Source: Lunularia cruciata (Eukaryota > Streptophyta > Marchantiopsida > Lunulariales > Lunulariaceae). Taken from it: a DNA stretch of 64,000 bases. How positions within the stretch are numbered: the first letter of the stretch is position 1; each line of letters starts with the position of its first letter. Shown here one piece after another: positions 45,871 through 59,144 of this stretch. The notes below the pieces were generated by a model that was not told the DNA's origin, did not search any database, and saw only the letters and a list, made by a program, of their open reading frames with translations. A program made the position numbers and the translations under genes. The stretch is from positions 57,488,333 to 57,552,332 of the forward strand of contig OX419756.1 in NCBI GenBank assembly GCA_948567375.1. Reading direction: 5' to 3'.

Positions 45871-47702
45871 TCCTTAACATAACATGCATTATGGAACTTG
45901 AGAGAAATTATTATGAAACATAGTGAAATTTGTGTTTTAATGAGTAAGTATTCTCCTTCATGACATCCACCCACTCTTGACTTGCACATATACCAAGATG
46001 TGCAAATATAATTTCAAGCCAATGTGGACTTCATCACTCTTGTTCTTCATCAAATTGATCTTCAATAGCATTTAGATTATCCTCATCTTCATCTAGATTT
46101 GTTTCCTCCATTTCATCTCTTGGAACTTGAAAATTTTGAAAGGAACCATCTACTTCACTCTTCTTGAACAATTCTACTCTCTTACTAGCAATTTTACTCT
46201 ATGAGCATTGTCTTTTCTAATTCCCTCAACCAATAGGTACCATTGTTAAGAATTTGAACAATAACATAAGGACCAAACTACCTCCTAGAAAAATTTTGAG
46301 CTATGTTATAATAGTTGTCAAGACTACTATCATAAACTAAGACATGATCATCTTACCTCAACGAAGTAAGCCTTAATCTATGGGTTTTATCAAACCTTGC
46401 CTTATTCTTCACTCTAGCTACGCGTAATTGCTACAAAGCTTTTTCCATATCCTTTGACTTTTGTGATAATTTCCTTATCCTAGGAGCTAGTAAATCTTCA
46501 ATTAATATTCCATCTTCCCAAGAGATCACACTCCAAGTTGGTACTACTTCTTCAATAGGCATAATAAGCTTATGTGTGTACATCAATTCATCATACATGT
46601 AACTTGTCACTCAATTCATACGGCATGTAACCTATTACTAAAACATATGTAGTTCTATTGGTCCATGAATATATAAATTTATGCCATTGATGCATCATCT
46701 TCCATCACAAAATTTAACCAAAGCCTTCACTAATGGTGAGTGATCCCTCGTCACCTTTCCAATTCCTTTGGGTTTGTAAGTAGCAACTAAAAGTAAATGC
46801 ATCCCAATTTTTTGGAAAATTTCCATGGCCTTAATAGCATCCAACTCACTTCTATCTATAACAACATTCCTCACACACCTATATTGGCCAATAATCTCCT
46901 CCCAAATCAATGGGAAAATAGCTTTTGTGCTTTTGGTCATTAAAGCCCTCCCTTCCACTTGATTTGTAAGATCCTCCCAAGCAAGAATCATGCATTTTCT
47001 TTGCCAAACTCCCTTAAGCATCACAATATATCTACTAAACACCTATAGTGCATGGCTAATGGATATGTAGGATGAAGTCCCTCCTTATACTTGATATTGG
47101 AATAATATTGACAAGTCTCACAAGAACCAACAAATGAGATTACGTTCCTTTCCACAAATACTTCTCTTATAATCCAGAAAATGTATCTATACACCTCAAT
47201 GCCCTGCCCAAAGGCTATCATGATATTCTTGAGTGTTCATTTCAAGACTACAAACAACTCTTTGAAAGATTCCACCAAAAACCTTTATATGCTTCCACAA
47301 AAGTCCATCTCTCTAAAAATAGTTGTATGCCTTCCTTTTGATCCCTTTGAAAAACTCATCTATCTTGTGAGCCGGCCTATCTTCTACTCAAGATGAACCT
47401 TTGATGGCTATTAAGGTAGTGCACCATGGACTAAGAGGGCAAGGAACCCCAATTCCATCACATTTCTCCAAGGCTAAAACTCCAAGGTACCTCCAAGACT
47501 CAAGACATTGTTCACTAGAGAACTCAATGAGAGAGAGATAGTTGTAAGTGAAAAGATGGTGAGTACCTCATTACCCCTAGCTTATAAACTTGTGTAAAAG
47601 TTATACACCAAAGTTACTAATTACCATAGTAACTCAAATTACTAGCCTAAAAGTCAAATAAAGTCTAAAAGTCTACAAAAATATCCAGCATATTGGATAA
47701 TC

Positions 47703-48442
47703 TGTAATACCAAGGGTTAGCCATATGATCTAGATGTGAAATTTGGTTTGGTAACATCTAGAATGATGTTATACATGATGGTCAAAACAGATCAGATAGA
47801 AGTATCACCAAAAGAGTACTTCTACTAATAGGGCAAAAACCAAAATAGACTTGAGAACCTTAGAACCAATAGCTAGACATATGATTTAAAGGTGAGAATT
47901 GGTTTGGTAACATCTGGAAGGATGTTACACATGATGGACTAAACAGATCAGAAAGAGGTATCACCAAAAGAGGACTTCTACTAATAGAGTAGGAACCAAA
48001 ATATGCCTGAAATCTTTGAAGGCAATTTCGGAGGCCTAAATTGATGAATTAGGTCTAAAAAATGTGCAGATCCCCCCCCCCAAACGGAGGAAAGGCTGGC
48101 CTTCCTTCCACCTGGTTTGTCTCATCAAGAGCTTTCCAACGGTACCTTACTCATGTGATTCTGAGATTCCTATAGGAAGATTCCCTAAAAGATTCACTCC
48201 GGTCAAAGCTCGTTTGACCAACCAGATAGGACCTAGACCAGACAGGTCACCCATCCAAGTAAGTAATCCAAGGGTGGAGCTTGCTGACATGTCACCTATC
48301 TGTGTCCCTAATCCTATGGTGGAGCTTCCTTGGAGGAGATACTCTTTGCCTATATAATAAAGAGAAGGTGCTCCCTTGGGGCATAGAATGTTTGAGTGTG
48401 CAATCTGTGTTTTCTCTCTTCTCTTGTCCTCGGAGTATTACA
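47703..48442 (+). repeat. 5' LTR of the young family-B element, long form
   Basis: 740 bp, TGTAATACC to TATTACA, with two tandem copies of a U3 block (about 47728-47880 and 47886-48010). Confidence 0.95.
48351..48358 (+). promoter_or_regulatory. TATA box of the family-B LTR
   Basis: TATATAAT about 90 bp before the LTR end, kept in all family-B LTRs of the window (TATATAATAAAG or close). Confidence 0.6.
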
Positions 48443-48443
48443 A

Positions 48444-48457
48444 TGATATCAAAGCTA
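48444..48457 (+). other. Primer-binding site of the young family-B element
   Basis: ATGATATCAAAGCT directly after the LTR resembles the plant initiator-Met tRNA complement TGGTATCAGAGC; the minus-strand sibling has TGGTATCAAAG. Confidence 0.7.
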
Positions 48458-49113
48458 GTGTTCTAGTCCAAGAGAGTGGATCACCACTCTTGGAATAGCA
48501 CGAACTACTAAAACTGAGTAATTTGAGGTGGAGAACATATAGTAATCGCTAGACTTAGGAAGGACTTTAGAGAGCGGATGGGATGGATGCACCGGATGGA
48601 CAATTTCCCGCACCTAGCTTTCCATTCTCAAACCCATTCCACATCAAGGTTATGTACATCCAGCGTGAGCAGATAGAGTATCGCTAGTTTATCACTTTGG
48701 TGCAAAATTCATGGACAGAGTGATGAACTCACCAAACCCGGTGATTCTACCTGTGGTGATATATGACAGAGAGTGGGATTTGACGATCTACATTCTATTA
48801 TGATAATATGGATATGAATGTCCCAAATCCTCTCCCTTTCAACACTCAAGTAGAAATCTGTTATGTAGTGAGGCCGAAATTGATGTTTAGAGATTTTGTG
48901 GTTAGGAATTTTGGTGAGGAGTATTATCAACGAGTGATAGCTTCTGAGGTCCCAATGGTAGTTCCGATAGTTCGTGCGCCTTCCAGAGTGATTATATTGA
49001 CTCTGTATTGAAATAGACGTTAGCAATTGGGTGTTGCAGGAACCATGGATCCGCAGTTGCAAGAGCTGGTGCAAGGAATGCAAGGGATGTTGAATGAATT
49101 TTGAGAGATTAAG
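48458..49113 (+). other. Leader of the young family-B element
   Basis: About 650 bp between the primer-binding site and gag, conserved in the minus-strand sibling (15475-15796 and 10620-10980). No separate gene seen. Confidence 0.6.
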
Positions 49114-50045
49114 ATGACCATGGAGACATTGCAAAGTCAAGTGCAGATCCTCAAGAACGATCAAGCCATGCAAGAAGAAGAGCCGTCTCAAAACCCAGTA
49201 CCTGCAATTGAAGTACTTGGAGAGGCACCCGTGCCTACGAACCCTATCAACGATGAAGCCACATTGCTACTCCGGATGAAGAAGACCTGCAACATCAAGC
49301 CTTACAAGGAGCAGTGTACGATGGGAGTAGTGGAGAATTGGATCTCGAGAATGAATCGATATTTTTGATTGTTCTCAACAGAGATCACAGAGCATGCTGC
49401 AGGCGTGTTTGCATGTGGGTACTTGACTGATAAAGCCCTCACATGGTATGATGCTTGGGAACGATCCATGCTAGCAGAGAGAAGGGAGGTCACATGGACA
49501 GCAATGCAAGAAGGACTGCTCAAGAATTTCCAATCGGTGGATTCTGTGCAGATGGCTCGAACCCGACTATGGGGATTGAGACAAAAGAATAGCATACAAG
49601 AGTATGTGGAGGCATTTCTGGATCTACAAGTCGCAATTACCGACATGAGTCTAGCAGAGGCTCTCGACAATTTCAAACGAGGGTTGAAAGAGCGGATTCG
49701 CCAAGAAGTCATGGTGCAAAACCCTCGCACGGTATTTGCGCACAAGCTATTGCTTGTGCGCATAAAATAGCCGGAGCATTAGGTGGAGGTGAAGGAGTAG
49801 TTCCACCTCAACTTTATTGGGCAGAAATGCCACACATGGGTGGACCAGTACCGATGGAATTGGGCAACCTTTGATTCCGGGATCGAGGAGCACGGCCGCT
49901 TCAAGGAGAGCAAGGACGGGTAGAAGAACGAAGAGAGGGAGTCCCACGAGGAGAAGGGACTCGATGAGAACAACACCGTTGTTACAATTGTGGCCGTATT
50001 GGGCACATATCTACCAATTGTTGCACTCGTTTCCCTAGAGGCCCT
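49114..50045 (+). pseudogene. gag region of the young family-B element
   Basis: Capsid-type gag sequence (TMGVVENWISRMNRYF, then ALTWYDAWERSML and LKNFQSVDS, NSIQEYVEAFLDLQ) followed by a CCHC zinc knuckle, CYNCGRIGHISTNC, near 49980-50025. Not intact. Confidence 0.85.
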
Positions 50046-50233
50046 CGGCCTTCGTACAGGCGATCTTTGAACAACATGGAGAGGCACATTGAAGAGGAGG
50101 AGGTGGAAACCACTTCAGAAAACAAAGATCGCCAGTAAATGTACCTCGCGGCCTTACTAGCTCAATAAGGAAGCAGAGAAGCGAGGGAAGGAAGAAGAAT
50201 AATGCGCAAAGATCCTGAAAGGCAACCTCACAA

Positions 50234-53200
50234 TTGATTGTCGTGAATGGAATCCTAGAAGGTAATCAAGTGAGAGTATTAATAGATCCGGGAGCAACAG
50301 AGAATTTCTTGTCTCGCTCTGTTGCAATAAGCTTGGGAATGGATCTAGAGAGAGATGGAAGTGAAGAAGTAGAGTTACCAAATGGGCAAACAGAGAGGAT
50401 TGAATCATTACCTAGACGGGTAACCCTCTCTATAGGAGAATATCAAGAAGCAATTGAGTGGCGAGTGATACAATTAGCCCATTATGATGCAATTTTAGGC
50501 ATGCCATGGATGGAGCAGTACAACCCAATGGTGGATTGGAGGAAGAAAGTAGTGAGAACCCACCAATGGTCAATCATTGGGGTTAAAGAAAAATCACACA
50601 AGCAGAAACTGCCTCTATATGTCGTAGGGACGACAACTGTCTGTAAGACCGATAGATGTTTTATGGGTCTAATAAGAGAAGTCTAGAGTGCCCAACTCGT
50701 TAGACAAATTCCTGAGAAATTGAAGGATGTGGTGGATGAGTTTCAAGATGTCTTTCCCGATGATCTACCCTCAGGATTACCACCTAAAAGGCGAGTAGAT
50801 CACAAAATAGAGACACTCCCGGGGAAGACACCTCCTTGTAAGGCCCCATATTGCCTATCACCTCATGAGTTGGAGAAGTGTAAGACTCAAATTGAGAAGA
50901 TGCTACAGAAAGGGTTCATCCAACCTAGCGTATCACCATATGGGGCCCCTGTCTTGTTTGTGAAGAAGAAGGATGATACAATGCGCATGTGCATTGACTA
51001 TCGGGGCCTCAATCAGCAAACAGTGAAGAACAAATACCCCTTACCTTGCATGGATGACCTGTTTGATCAACTCCATGGAGCGAGATACTTCACCAAACTG
51101 GACTTGCGGAGCGGTTACAATCAAATCCAAATTGCAGAGGAGGATGTGTACAAAACTGCCTTTCAAACCAAGTATGGCCACTTTGAGTATCTCGTGATGC
51201 CTTTTGGCCTCACCAATGCGCCTGCCACTTTCATGAGCCTAATGAATGACATATTTCGTCCATACTTGGATAAATCTGTTATCGTCTTCTTGGATGATAT
51301 ATTAGTATATAGTAGCACGATGACAAAACACAAACAACATCTATGAGAGGTCCTCCAGATTCTAAGATAGAATCAGTTGTACGCCAAAATCTCAAAGTGT
51401 GAGTTTGGCAAGTCTAAAGTAGACTACTTAGGGCATAGAGTAAGTGCAGAGGGCATTCAAGTATTGACAGATAAAATAGAGGTCATTCAAAGATGGAGTG
51501 CCCCAGAAGATCAGACTCAACTTAAGAGCTTCTTGGGGTTGATGGGATTCTATCGTAGATTTGTCAAGGATTTCTCCAAGGTTGCACAGCCTTTAACGGC
51601 ACTACTTGGCAAGGGGAAGAAGTGGACATGGGGAACTGCACAAGAGTTGGCCTTTCAAGAATTGAAGGCCGCCTTGCTACATGCACCAATCTTGAAGTGG
51701 TATGACCCAAAACGTCCAATCAAGTTGGCTACGGATGCATCAGGCATAGCAATAGGAGCAGTCCTACAACAAGAGTGGCATGACGGATGGCATCCAATTG
51801 CATATTTCTCTCAAAAGTTGTTACCGGCAAAGCACAACTACCACACCACAGAACGAGAAGAGCTGGCCATCATTCTAGCAACCAAGAATTGGAAGCACTA
51901 CCTGGGCGAGAAGGCATTTGTAGTAGAGACAGACCACAAACCTCTAGTCTACCTCAAGATGCAGAAGGATCTATCTCGTTGCCAAATTTGGTGGGCAGAG
52001 TGGCAACAACGCTTCAACATGACAATCACCTACGTGGAAGGTAAGAAGCAACTTGCAGATGCATTCACCCGCATGCCAATGGCCAACAACTTGGTGGCAG
52101 AGGTTAAGATTAACCCTGAATTCTGGCAAGAGATTCTAGCTGCTACAAAAATTGATCCACAGATTGTAGAAGCGCAATCGTCCAAAGGTGTCACCAGCAC
52201 CCAAGGACTCACCTTTCGGGAGGGCCAATTGTGGATCCCAAATGTCCCAAAATTACGCACCACCATTCTAGCGGAATGTCATGATTCGGCCATTGCAGCT
52301 CATGTTGGAGTGGACAAGACCTTGGAGGCAGTCAAGCGCCATTACTATTGGCCCAAGATGAGCAACGACGTGATGGACTATGTGCGTAGCTGCCTACTTT
52401 GTCAACAGAACAAAGCTTCTAATCAAGCTCATGCAGTGCTCCTTCAACCTCTTCCCACTCCTACCCAACGTTGGGAACAAGTGAGTATGGATCTCGTCTG
52501 TGAATTACCCAAGACCACCTCAGGGTTTGACTCCATTGTGGTCTTTGTGGACCGGCTCAGCAAAATGATTCATGTACGCCCTACCACCAAGGAGGTGACC
52601 GCTCTACAACTAGCTCAACTATACTTAGATGCAGTCTTTGCTCACCATGGCTTGTCTAGAGTACTCATCACCGATAGAGGCACCCAATTTACCAGTTTGT
52701 TTTGGCAAACACTCTTTGGTTTCTTCAAAACCAAGTTGGCCATGTCTACAGCTTACCACCCACAAATAGATGGCCAAACAGAGCGGGCTAATTGCACGAT
52801 TGAAGACATGTTACGCGGCTTCACCTTAGAAGAGCAAGAGAGGTGGGACACCCTACTACCGTTGGTGGAATTTGCTTACAACAATTCAGTGAATGCCTCC
52901 ACCCAGGTCACTCCGTTCTTCCTCATGTATGGTGAGCATCCCTTCACACCTTCTAGCTTGATGAAGATCCGTCCAGTGACTACCAAGGTTGATGCAGTCA
53001 ACACATTTGTTTCTAGAATCCAACAAGGTGTGGAGAGTGCCAAGCACAGGTTACAGATTGCGCAAAATCAACAAAAGCAATATGTTGATGCACACCGTAG
53101 GCACATGGAGTTCAATGTTGGGGATCAAGTGTGGCTATCGACAACCAACCTCACATTAGTTGGATCTCGTAAGCTCAGACCTCGTTTATTGGGCCTTTCT

Positions 53201-53260
53201 CGATTCTTTGTCGCATCGGCGCTGTGGCCTATCACCTTGAGCTACCACCACACATGAAGA
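50234..53260 (+). pseudogene. pol region of the young family-B element
   Basis: Protease (VLIDPGATENFLSRS, about 50270), RT ([28 protein letters not shown]; active-site FLDDILVYS near 51290), RNase H (KLATDASGIAIGAVL; TTEREELAII), integrase HHCC (HDSAIAAHVGVDKTL to CLLCQQNK) and core (FVDRLSKMIH; ITDRGTQF; GQTERAN). Order and motifs are those of Ty3/gypsy. Not intact. Confidence 0.9.
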
Positions 53261-53562
53261 TCCATCCAATGTTCCATGTCTCCCTATTACGCAGATATGC
53301 TCCCCGATCAGGCCAAGGTACTTCCACACAGGACATTCGACCTTGTCCGACAGTCATTGATGGCACAGAGGAATATGAAGTGGAGCGGATTCTCCAAAAG
53401 CGCATGCGTGGTACTCGCCATCTACGGGTGGAATATCTAGTACAATGGAAAGGTTACTCCCTCTATGAAGCAACTTGGGAACCTGCTGCCAATTTGGCAC
53501 ATGCACCGGTGTTGGTGCAGGCATTTGAGCAACAATTGCACAACGAGGACGTTGCGTCTTAA
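53224..53562 (+). pseudogene. Integrase tail with chromodomain, young family-B element
   Basis: Chromodomain motif YEVERILQKRM, LRVEYLVQWKGYS and TWEPAANL, at about 53375-53500. In chromoviruses this domain targets integration to particular chromatin marks. Confidence 0.9.
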
Positions 53563-53575
53563 AAGGAGGGAGGTA
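53561..53575 (+). other. Polypurine tract of the young family-B element
   Basis: AAAAGGAGGGAGGTA lies immediately before the 3' LTR; it primes plus-strand DNA synthesis in LTR elements. Confidence 0.85.
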
Positions 53576-54313
53576 TGTAATACCAAGGGTTAGCCATATG
53601 ATCTAGATGTGAAATTCGGTTTGGTAACATCTAGAATGATGTTATACATGATGGTCAAAACAGATCAGATAGAAGTATCACCAAAAGAGTACTTCTACTA
53701 ATAGGGCAAAAACCAAAATAGACTTGAGAACCTTAGAACCAATAGCTAGACATATGATTTAAAGGTGAGAATTGGTTTGGTAACATCTGGAAGGATGTTA
53801 CACATGATGGACTAAACAGATCAGAAAGAGGTATCACCAAAAGAGGACTTCTACTAATAGAGTAGGAACCGAAATATGCCTGAAATCTTTGAAGGCAATT
53901 TTGGAGGCCTAAATTGATGAATTAGGCCTAAAAAATGTGCAGATCCCCCCCCCAACGGAGGAAAGGCTGGCCTTCCTTCCACCTGGTTTGTCTCATCAAG
54001 AGCTTTCCAACGGTACCTTACTCATGTGATTCTGAGATTCCTACAGGAAGATTCCCTAAAAGATTCACTCCGGTCAAAGCTCGTTTGACCAACCAGATAG
54101 GACCTAGACCAGACAGGTCACCCATCCAAGTAAGTAATCCAAGGGTGGAGCTTGCTGACATGTCACCTATCTGTGTCCCTAATCCTATGGTGGAGCTTCC
54201 TTGGAGGAGATACTCTTTGCCTATATAATAAAGAGAAGGTGCTCCCTTGGGGCATAGAATGTTTGAGTGTGCAATCTGTGTTTTCTCTCTTCTCTTGTCC
54301 TCGGAGTATTACA
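53576..54313 (+). repeat. 3' LTR of the young family-B element
   Basis: 738 bp; nearly identical to the 5' LTR. Confidence 0.95.
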
Positions 54314-56804
54314 TAATCCCATGGATAGGTGGTCTTATCCTCACATACCAACTAAGTCAAGGATTCCTTCACATGGGCTATCTTTGGATTATAGAAAAAT
54401 CTGCACCAATAAGGCTTGTGGGGCCAAGAGTTCTTAATTCTTTCCTCAAGTCAAATAACTAGGAATAATACCAAGTCAATACACTAGAAGACAAAATAGT
54501 GATGCTCACTCTTTCCCTTCCTCCAGAATAGGCTCCCCTTTATTTTAGCTAGGACTAACTCTAGCTAATCATGACTAATGTAGAAGCTTAAGCTAAACTC
54601 CATATAGATAATATTTCTCCACTACTTGCAATACCAAACTTAATATTCCTATAGAGCATCCAGATATCAATGGGTGTTACAGTCTAACCCTCTTGTCTAT
54701 TGAGAGTGCTCTAGTACTTCCCAACTGACAACCATTCTCCATACAAATCCTCAACAAAAGATTCAAGAGCAAAGAGAACGTGCTTACCAATATCTCCTAC
54801 TACTATTATGGTATAGAAGTAATCCCCAACACAATCTTCTTCCTCCATGATTTCTTGCTCATTATAGAACCTTGCTCCGGATAGCATGTTAGCCACCAAA
54901 TTTCCACACCAAGAAGGTGTTTGAACTTTAGATTGAATGTCTTGATATATGTTATGTATCTAAGCATAACAATATCTAGAGTTGAACAACCTATGATCAT
55001 ACCAAGTAGTGGCAAACAAATTTTTCCACAATCAATTACACTCTTACAAAATACTCCTTATTTGCATTTAGAGAAAAAAAATTCCCCCATAACTCCCTCT
55101 TAACTTGATGATAATTTTGTTACCTTTGGTTTACAACCTTTATACCAAATCTAACCACATGCTTTTGGCCATCCTCATCCTCTTGTCCTATTGGCCAACC
55201 GACACCAATAGAACTAGTATAAATTGTAAGAAAGACATACTTATCTCTATCATATGATGCCTTCCTCAACATTGGTGTAGAAACTAGTAGTTTCTCCAAC
55301 TCTTGCATGGAATAAATATGCTGCTCCTCCCATTAGATGTTCTCCCCTGGCCTTATTAATTGACATAAAGGATCCACCATATGTGCAAAGTGAGTAATCC
55401 AAGTCATGTAAAATAAACAAGCACCTAAAAACCTTCTACCTTCTATCTTGGTGTTGCATATTAAATCAAAAATTGGACTTGGCTTCCTACCTAAGGTCCA
55501 CACAAATTCTCAACTACAAGTACTTCACAAACCCCCACATGTCAACTTCTTACTTGATAATGTCAAATATACTTCCACCAATTGTGATAGAATGTTTTCA
55601 CAATCTATTAAGTGATCAATGACAAATTTCCTACAACCCTTTGCATCCAAATACTCATCCCTATTTATTTCCTCACATCCTTTAATAGGTACATATTCCA
55701 AAAATGTATAGTTTTCTTTAGAATGAAGTCTCATTAAACCTTGTGCATACCATTCATCATATGAGCTACAAAATTTGGGGCTCCTTGAGGTAAGGTACAC
55801 ATCTTCACCAAATTCAATGGAATCTTCATTGTTGTTAAATCTCTACTCCTCTTAGCCAATTCAAACTGATCATATCCAAAAATATAGATCTTTGATAGAA
55901 CATATGAAACTACCTACAAACCCCTTTGCAAATGCTTCAACTATAGGTCTTGCACCCATGTTCCTAATGGTAACTTGGTTCACTGGTTGCATATCCGATA
56001 TAAACTTGATTTGCATATCCAATATAAACCTTAATTTCCCATTCTTTTTAGGAATCAATAACCATCTACTACAATATGGAGCTATAGATGGCTCTAAAAT
56101 TCCCATATAAACCTTCTCATTTAATAGAGCAATGAGAATTGGCAAGCTTCAAGAATAGGAATTGGTCTCAAATTCCACAAAACATGCAGAATTGGAAAAA
56201 TGATCATAGGCAATACAATGGTTGGATCAACACATCCTATTTCTAATGCCTGAAAAGCAAAGGCTTTACCATGTTTGGAAACATTTTGGTAAATACTTTC
56301 TTTTCTTCATCTGTAAGAAAATTTTCCTCTCCAACTTTCAATATCTTCAATGTCTCCTTTGTGAATCCATGATCTATCCTTGTAGGCTCTCTAAGACTTT
56401 GCTCCTTTGTTGTTTGTCCCAACTGCTATAGCAAATCCACATGTAGTGGTTGAGCAAATAGCTTCAACTTCCTATCAATAGTTTTATATTTTGTCTCAAC
56501 CATTGCCTCTTGGTACTCAAAACTTCTCTTCTTTTTGCAAAATCATCCACTATATCATAAACCTCCTTGAAGCATTTATGTTTAATGGTTCTTTATCCAA
56601 GTATGTAGAATCATTGCAAATCTTTGAAAATGTACTCAAATCATCCAATAAATATTGCTCTTCCAAAATCCTTGATACAAATTCTCCTCTTTCTATTTCT
56701 TTTTCTTCCACCAACACATGCTGCATATTTCTAACATAATCTCTTCTTCCTCATTTTAAATATCCACTTTGGTAAATGACACACAACCATCTTGTATGGT
56801 TGTG

Positions 56805-57547
56805 TGTAATACCAATAGCTAGAAATATGATTTAGAAGTGAAATTTGGTTTGGTAACATTTGGAAGGATGTTATACATGATGGACTAAATAGATCAGATA
56901 GAGGTATCACCAAAAGAGTACTTCTACTACTAATAGGGCAAAAACCAAAATAGACTTGAAAACCTTAGAACCAATAGCTAGGCATATGATCTAGAGGTGA
57001 AATTTTGTTTGATAATATATGGAAGGATGTTATACATGATGGGCTAAATAGATCAGAATAAGATATCACCAAAAGGGTACTTCTACAAATAGGGTAGAAA
57101 CTAAAATATACCTAAAATCTTGTAGAGATAATTTTGAGGGCGTAAACGGATGAATTAGGCCTCAAAAATGTGCAAATTCTTCCTAGGAATGAAATTTTTT
57201 GCCTTCTCTTCCCCCTATTTTTCTCATCAAGAGCTTTCCAATGGTATTTCACCCATACAATTCAAAGATTCCTATAAGAATATTCCTTAAAGATTCTCTC
57301 TGGTCAACATTGGTTTGACCAACCAGATAGGACCAGATCCAACATGTCACCCATAAATGCATCTAACTAAGTATAGAGATCAATGACATGTCACAAATCC
57401 ATATATCTAATTCAAGGGTTATGCTTTTGTTGAGTGTCTCTGCTTTGTTATATAATAAAGCCAAGGTGCTCCTTTGGGGCATCGGAGTTTGAGTGTGAAA
57501 CTTGTGTTTTCTCTTTTGTGTTTCTATGCTATCCTCAAAACATTATA
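56805..57547 (+). repeat. Solo LTR, family B, long form
   Basis: 743 bp, TGTAATACC to CATTATA, with perfect 5-bp target duplication TTGTG (56800-56804 and 57548-57552). It has the doubled U3 block and interrupts the family-D element. Confidence 0.92.
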
Positions 57548-59144
57548 TTGTGTGTCAAAAGAATCTATAGAGAAGAACTATATAGAAAAATCCACAAAAT
57601 ATGTACGGAAGAACTTATCTTCTTCACCCTTGTGAAGTGAGAATCCATAATAATAACTGCCACCATGTTCTTGTATTGTAATGGCACCTCTTAGAAATTC
57701 TCTTCCTCAAGAAAATCAACAAATTCTCCCCATAATCTAGGTAAGGACACATCTCTTAGTTGCCCTTAATTTGATGATGGTTGGAACACACAATAAAAAA
57801 TTGGATTGCCTTTGTGCCATCTCTACTCCTTATTTGGGCATACACAAATCCATCATCTAGACTTGTGGTCTCCATCCTCAATCTTCCAAACCTTCCAGGT
57901 TGACTAATACTTCTATGTAGTTCTTGCCCAATGGTTATGGTTGAAATGGCTTCCCACCTCCTTGGCTCTAACATCATCTTCAAACTGCATTTGATACCTT
58001 TTATGGGTAGGTTTGGAGTGAAGGCATTTAGCACATCCATCCTCTCTACCCATTACTTTTCCTTGATACACTTTTGTCGCATGAGTTTTGGGCAATCTAG
58101 GCCCTTCAACTGCATACCATTTTCTAGATTATATTAATAATCACTACATAGAACTCCCGCTTGGTAGTCCCAAGTACTTCTCCAAGTGTAAATTCCACCT
58201 TCCTTTTCAAGATCTTCTCCTCCAAAATCTTTCTCAAATCAATCGTGGCTTCAATATCAAATTGGAGTGTGTAACGGGGTAATTTACCTCTTTGGTCTTT
58301 CCTACCTCTCCAAATATTTGCTGAGCTTCTTTTTTAGCTATCCTTTCATCTATGAATATATCCTTCCCAATAGTTTAGGCTCTAGTGTGGGCTTCCTTCC
58401 GGATTGTATTTGCCTCTTTGATAGTCCAACTTCCTCACTATCATCCGTTCATCTCTTTGCTTCTACCAAGATGTCATACTTGGTTTTTGCTATGTAAGCA
58501 TGAATAGACATTGAGTCTACCAACCAATTGAATTTTTAATGCTATTCCCTATCCCTTGTTGAACATATTGGGATACCTTTTGCTTATGTAAGCTGGATGA
58601 GAACTTCTCCTTCTCCTTGCCTATCAAGAGGTTCATGCCAATGTAGAATGAACAATGAAGGGAGCCACAATAGTGGCAAAATCTTCCATCATGTCCTCCA
58701 ACAGCTCAATGACTTGCTCATAAAAACATCATGGCCTAAATAACAAGGTTTTGCTCATAAACAAGCTAGAAGAAGATATCATGGTTTATTTCAACCAAAA
58801 CAACTGCATTATTGTATTGGTGAAAGTATGTCAAGTAGGGTCCTTCATATCTTTGATCTTATACCCATTTTTGGATTTCCCTTCAACAAATGAGTCATTG
58901 ATTCTCTACTTTAATCATTTTTTGGGATGGTTGTATGAGGTATCAACATGAATTTCCCCAAATGGAGAGCAATCCATGCATAACACCTCCTGCCAATGAT
59001 CTTCTATCCACATTGTGGGATATCCTCTTAATGACTTCCACTCAAAATTTTGGCATTATCATAAATTTCTTGCAACATGGCTTTGTCCATGAGACCTCAA
59101 TCCCATAGCAAGAAGTCCATCTTTCTTTTCTTGATGTAATTAGT

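Larger units (their letters stand above)
47703..54313 (+). mobile_element. Nearly complete young family-B Ty3/gypsy chromovirus
   Basis: 6,611 bp with both LTRs (740 and 738 bp), primer-binding site, gag, protease, RT, RNase H, integrase, chromodomain and polypurine tract in normal order, flanked by a perfect 5-bp target duplication TAATC (47698-47702 and 54314-54318). The LTRs differ by five transitions and one 2-base length change in a C/A tract, about 0.7%. At a rice-type rate of 1.3e-8 per site per year that is a few hundred thousand years; the rate here is unknown. All parts are present, but the coding sequence carries about five breaks, so it is broken though young. It sits inside a family-C LTR. 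Confidence 0.96.
47366..54681 (-). repeat. LTR of family C, split by the young family-B element
   Basis: The two halves 47366-47702 and 54314-54681 together give a 705-bp LTR (TGTAACACCC to GGCTCACA on the minus strand) alignable with those at 8991-9680 and 61914-62594. TAATC at both break points is the target duplication of the family-B element. Confidence 0.9.
46030..59144 (-). mobile_element. Family-D Ty3/gypsy element, fossil, interrupted by two LTR insertions
   Basis: Minus-strand parts: gag-like (about 58140-59144), protease region with LDDGFVYAQIRSRDGTKA (about 57756-58095), RT with IPKKNGKLRF and QPVNQVTIRNMG (about 55870-56145), RNase H (about 55120-55310), integrase zinc-binding with CETCQYY (about 47100) and core to C-terminal tail (46030-47040, KARFDKTHRLR-like). 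The wording differs from families A and B and belongs to another Ty3/gypsy lineage. Between RNase H and integrase lie the family-C LTR and the young family-B element; between protease and RT lies a family-B solo LTR. The element's own LTRs were not identified. It carries many breaks (more than ten) and is old. Confidence 0.8.
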
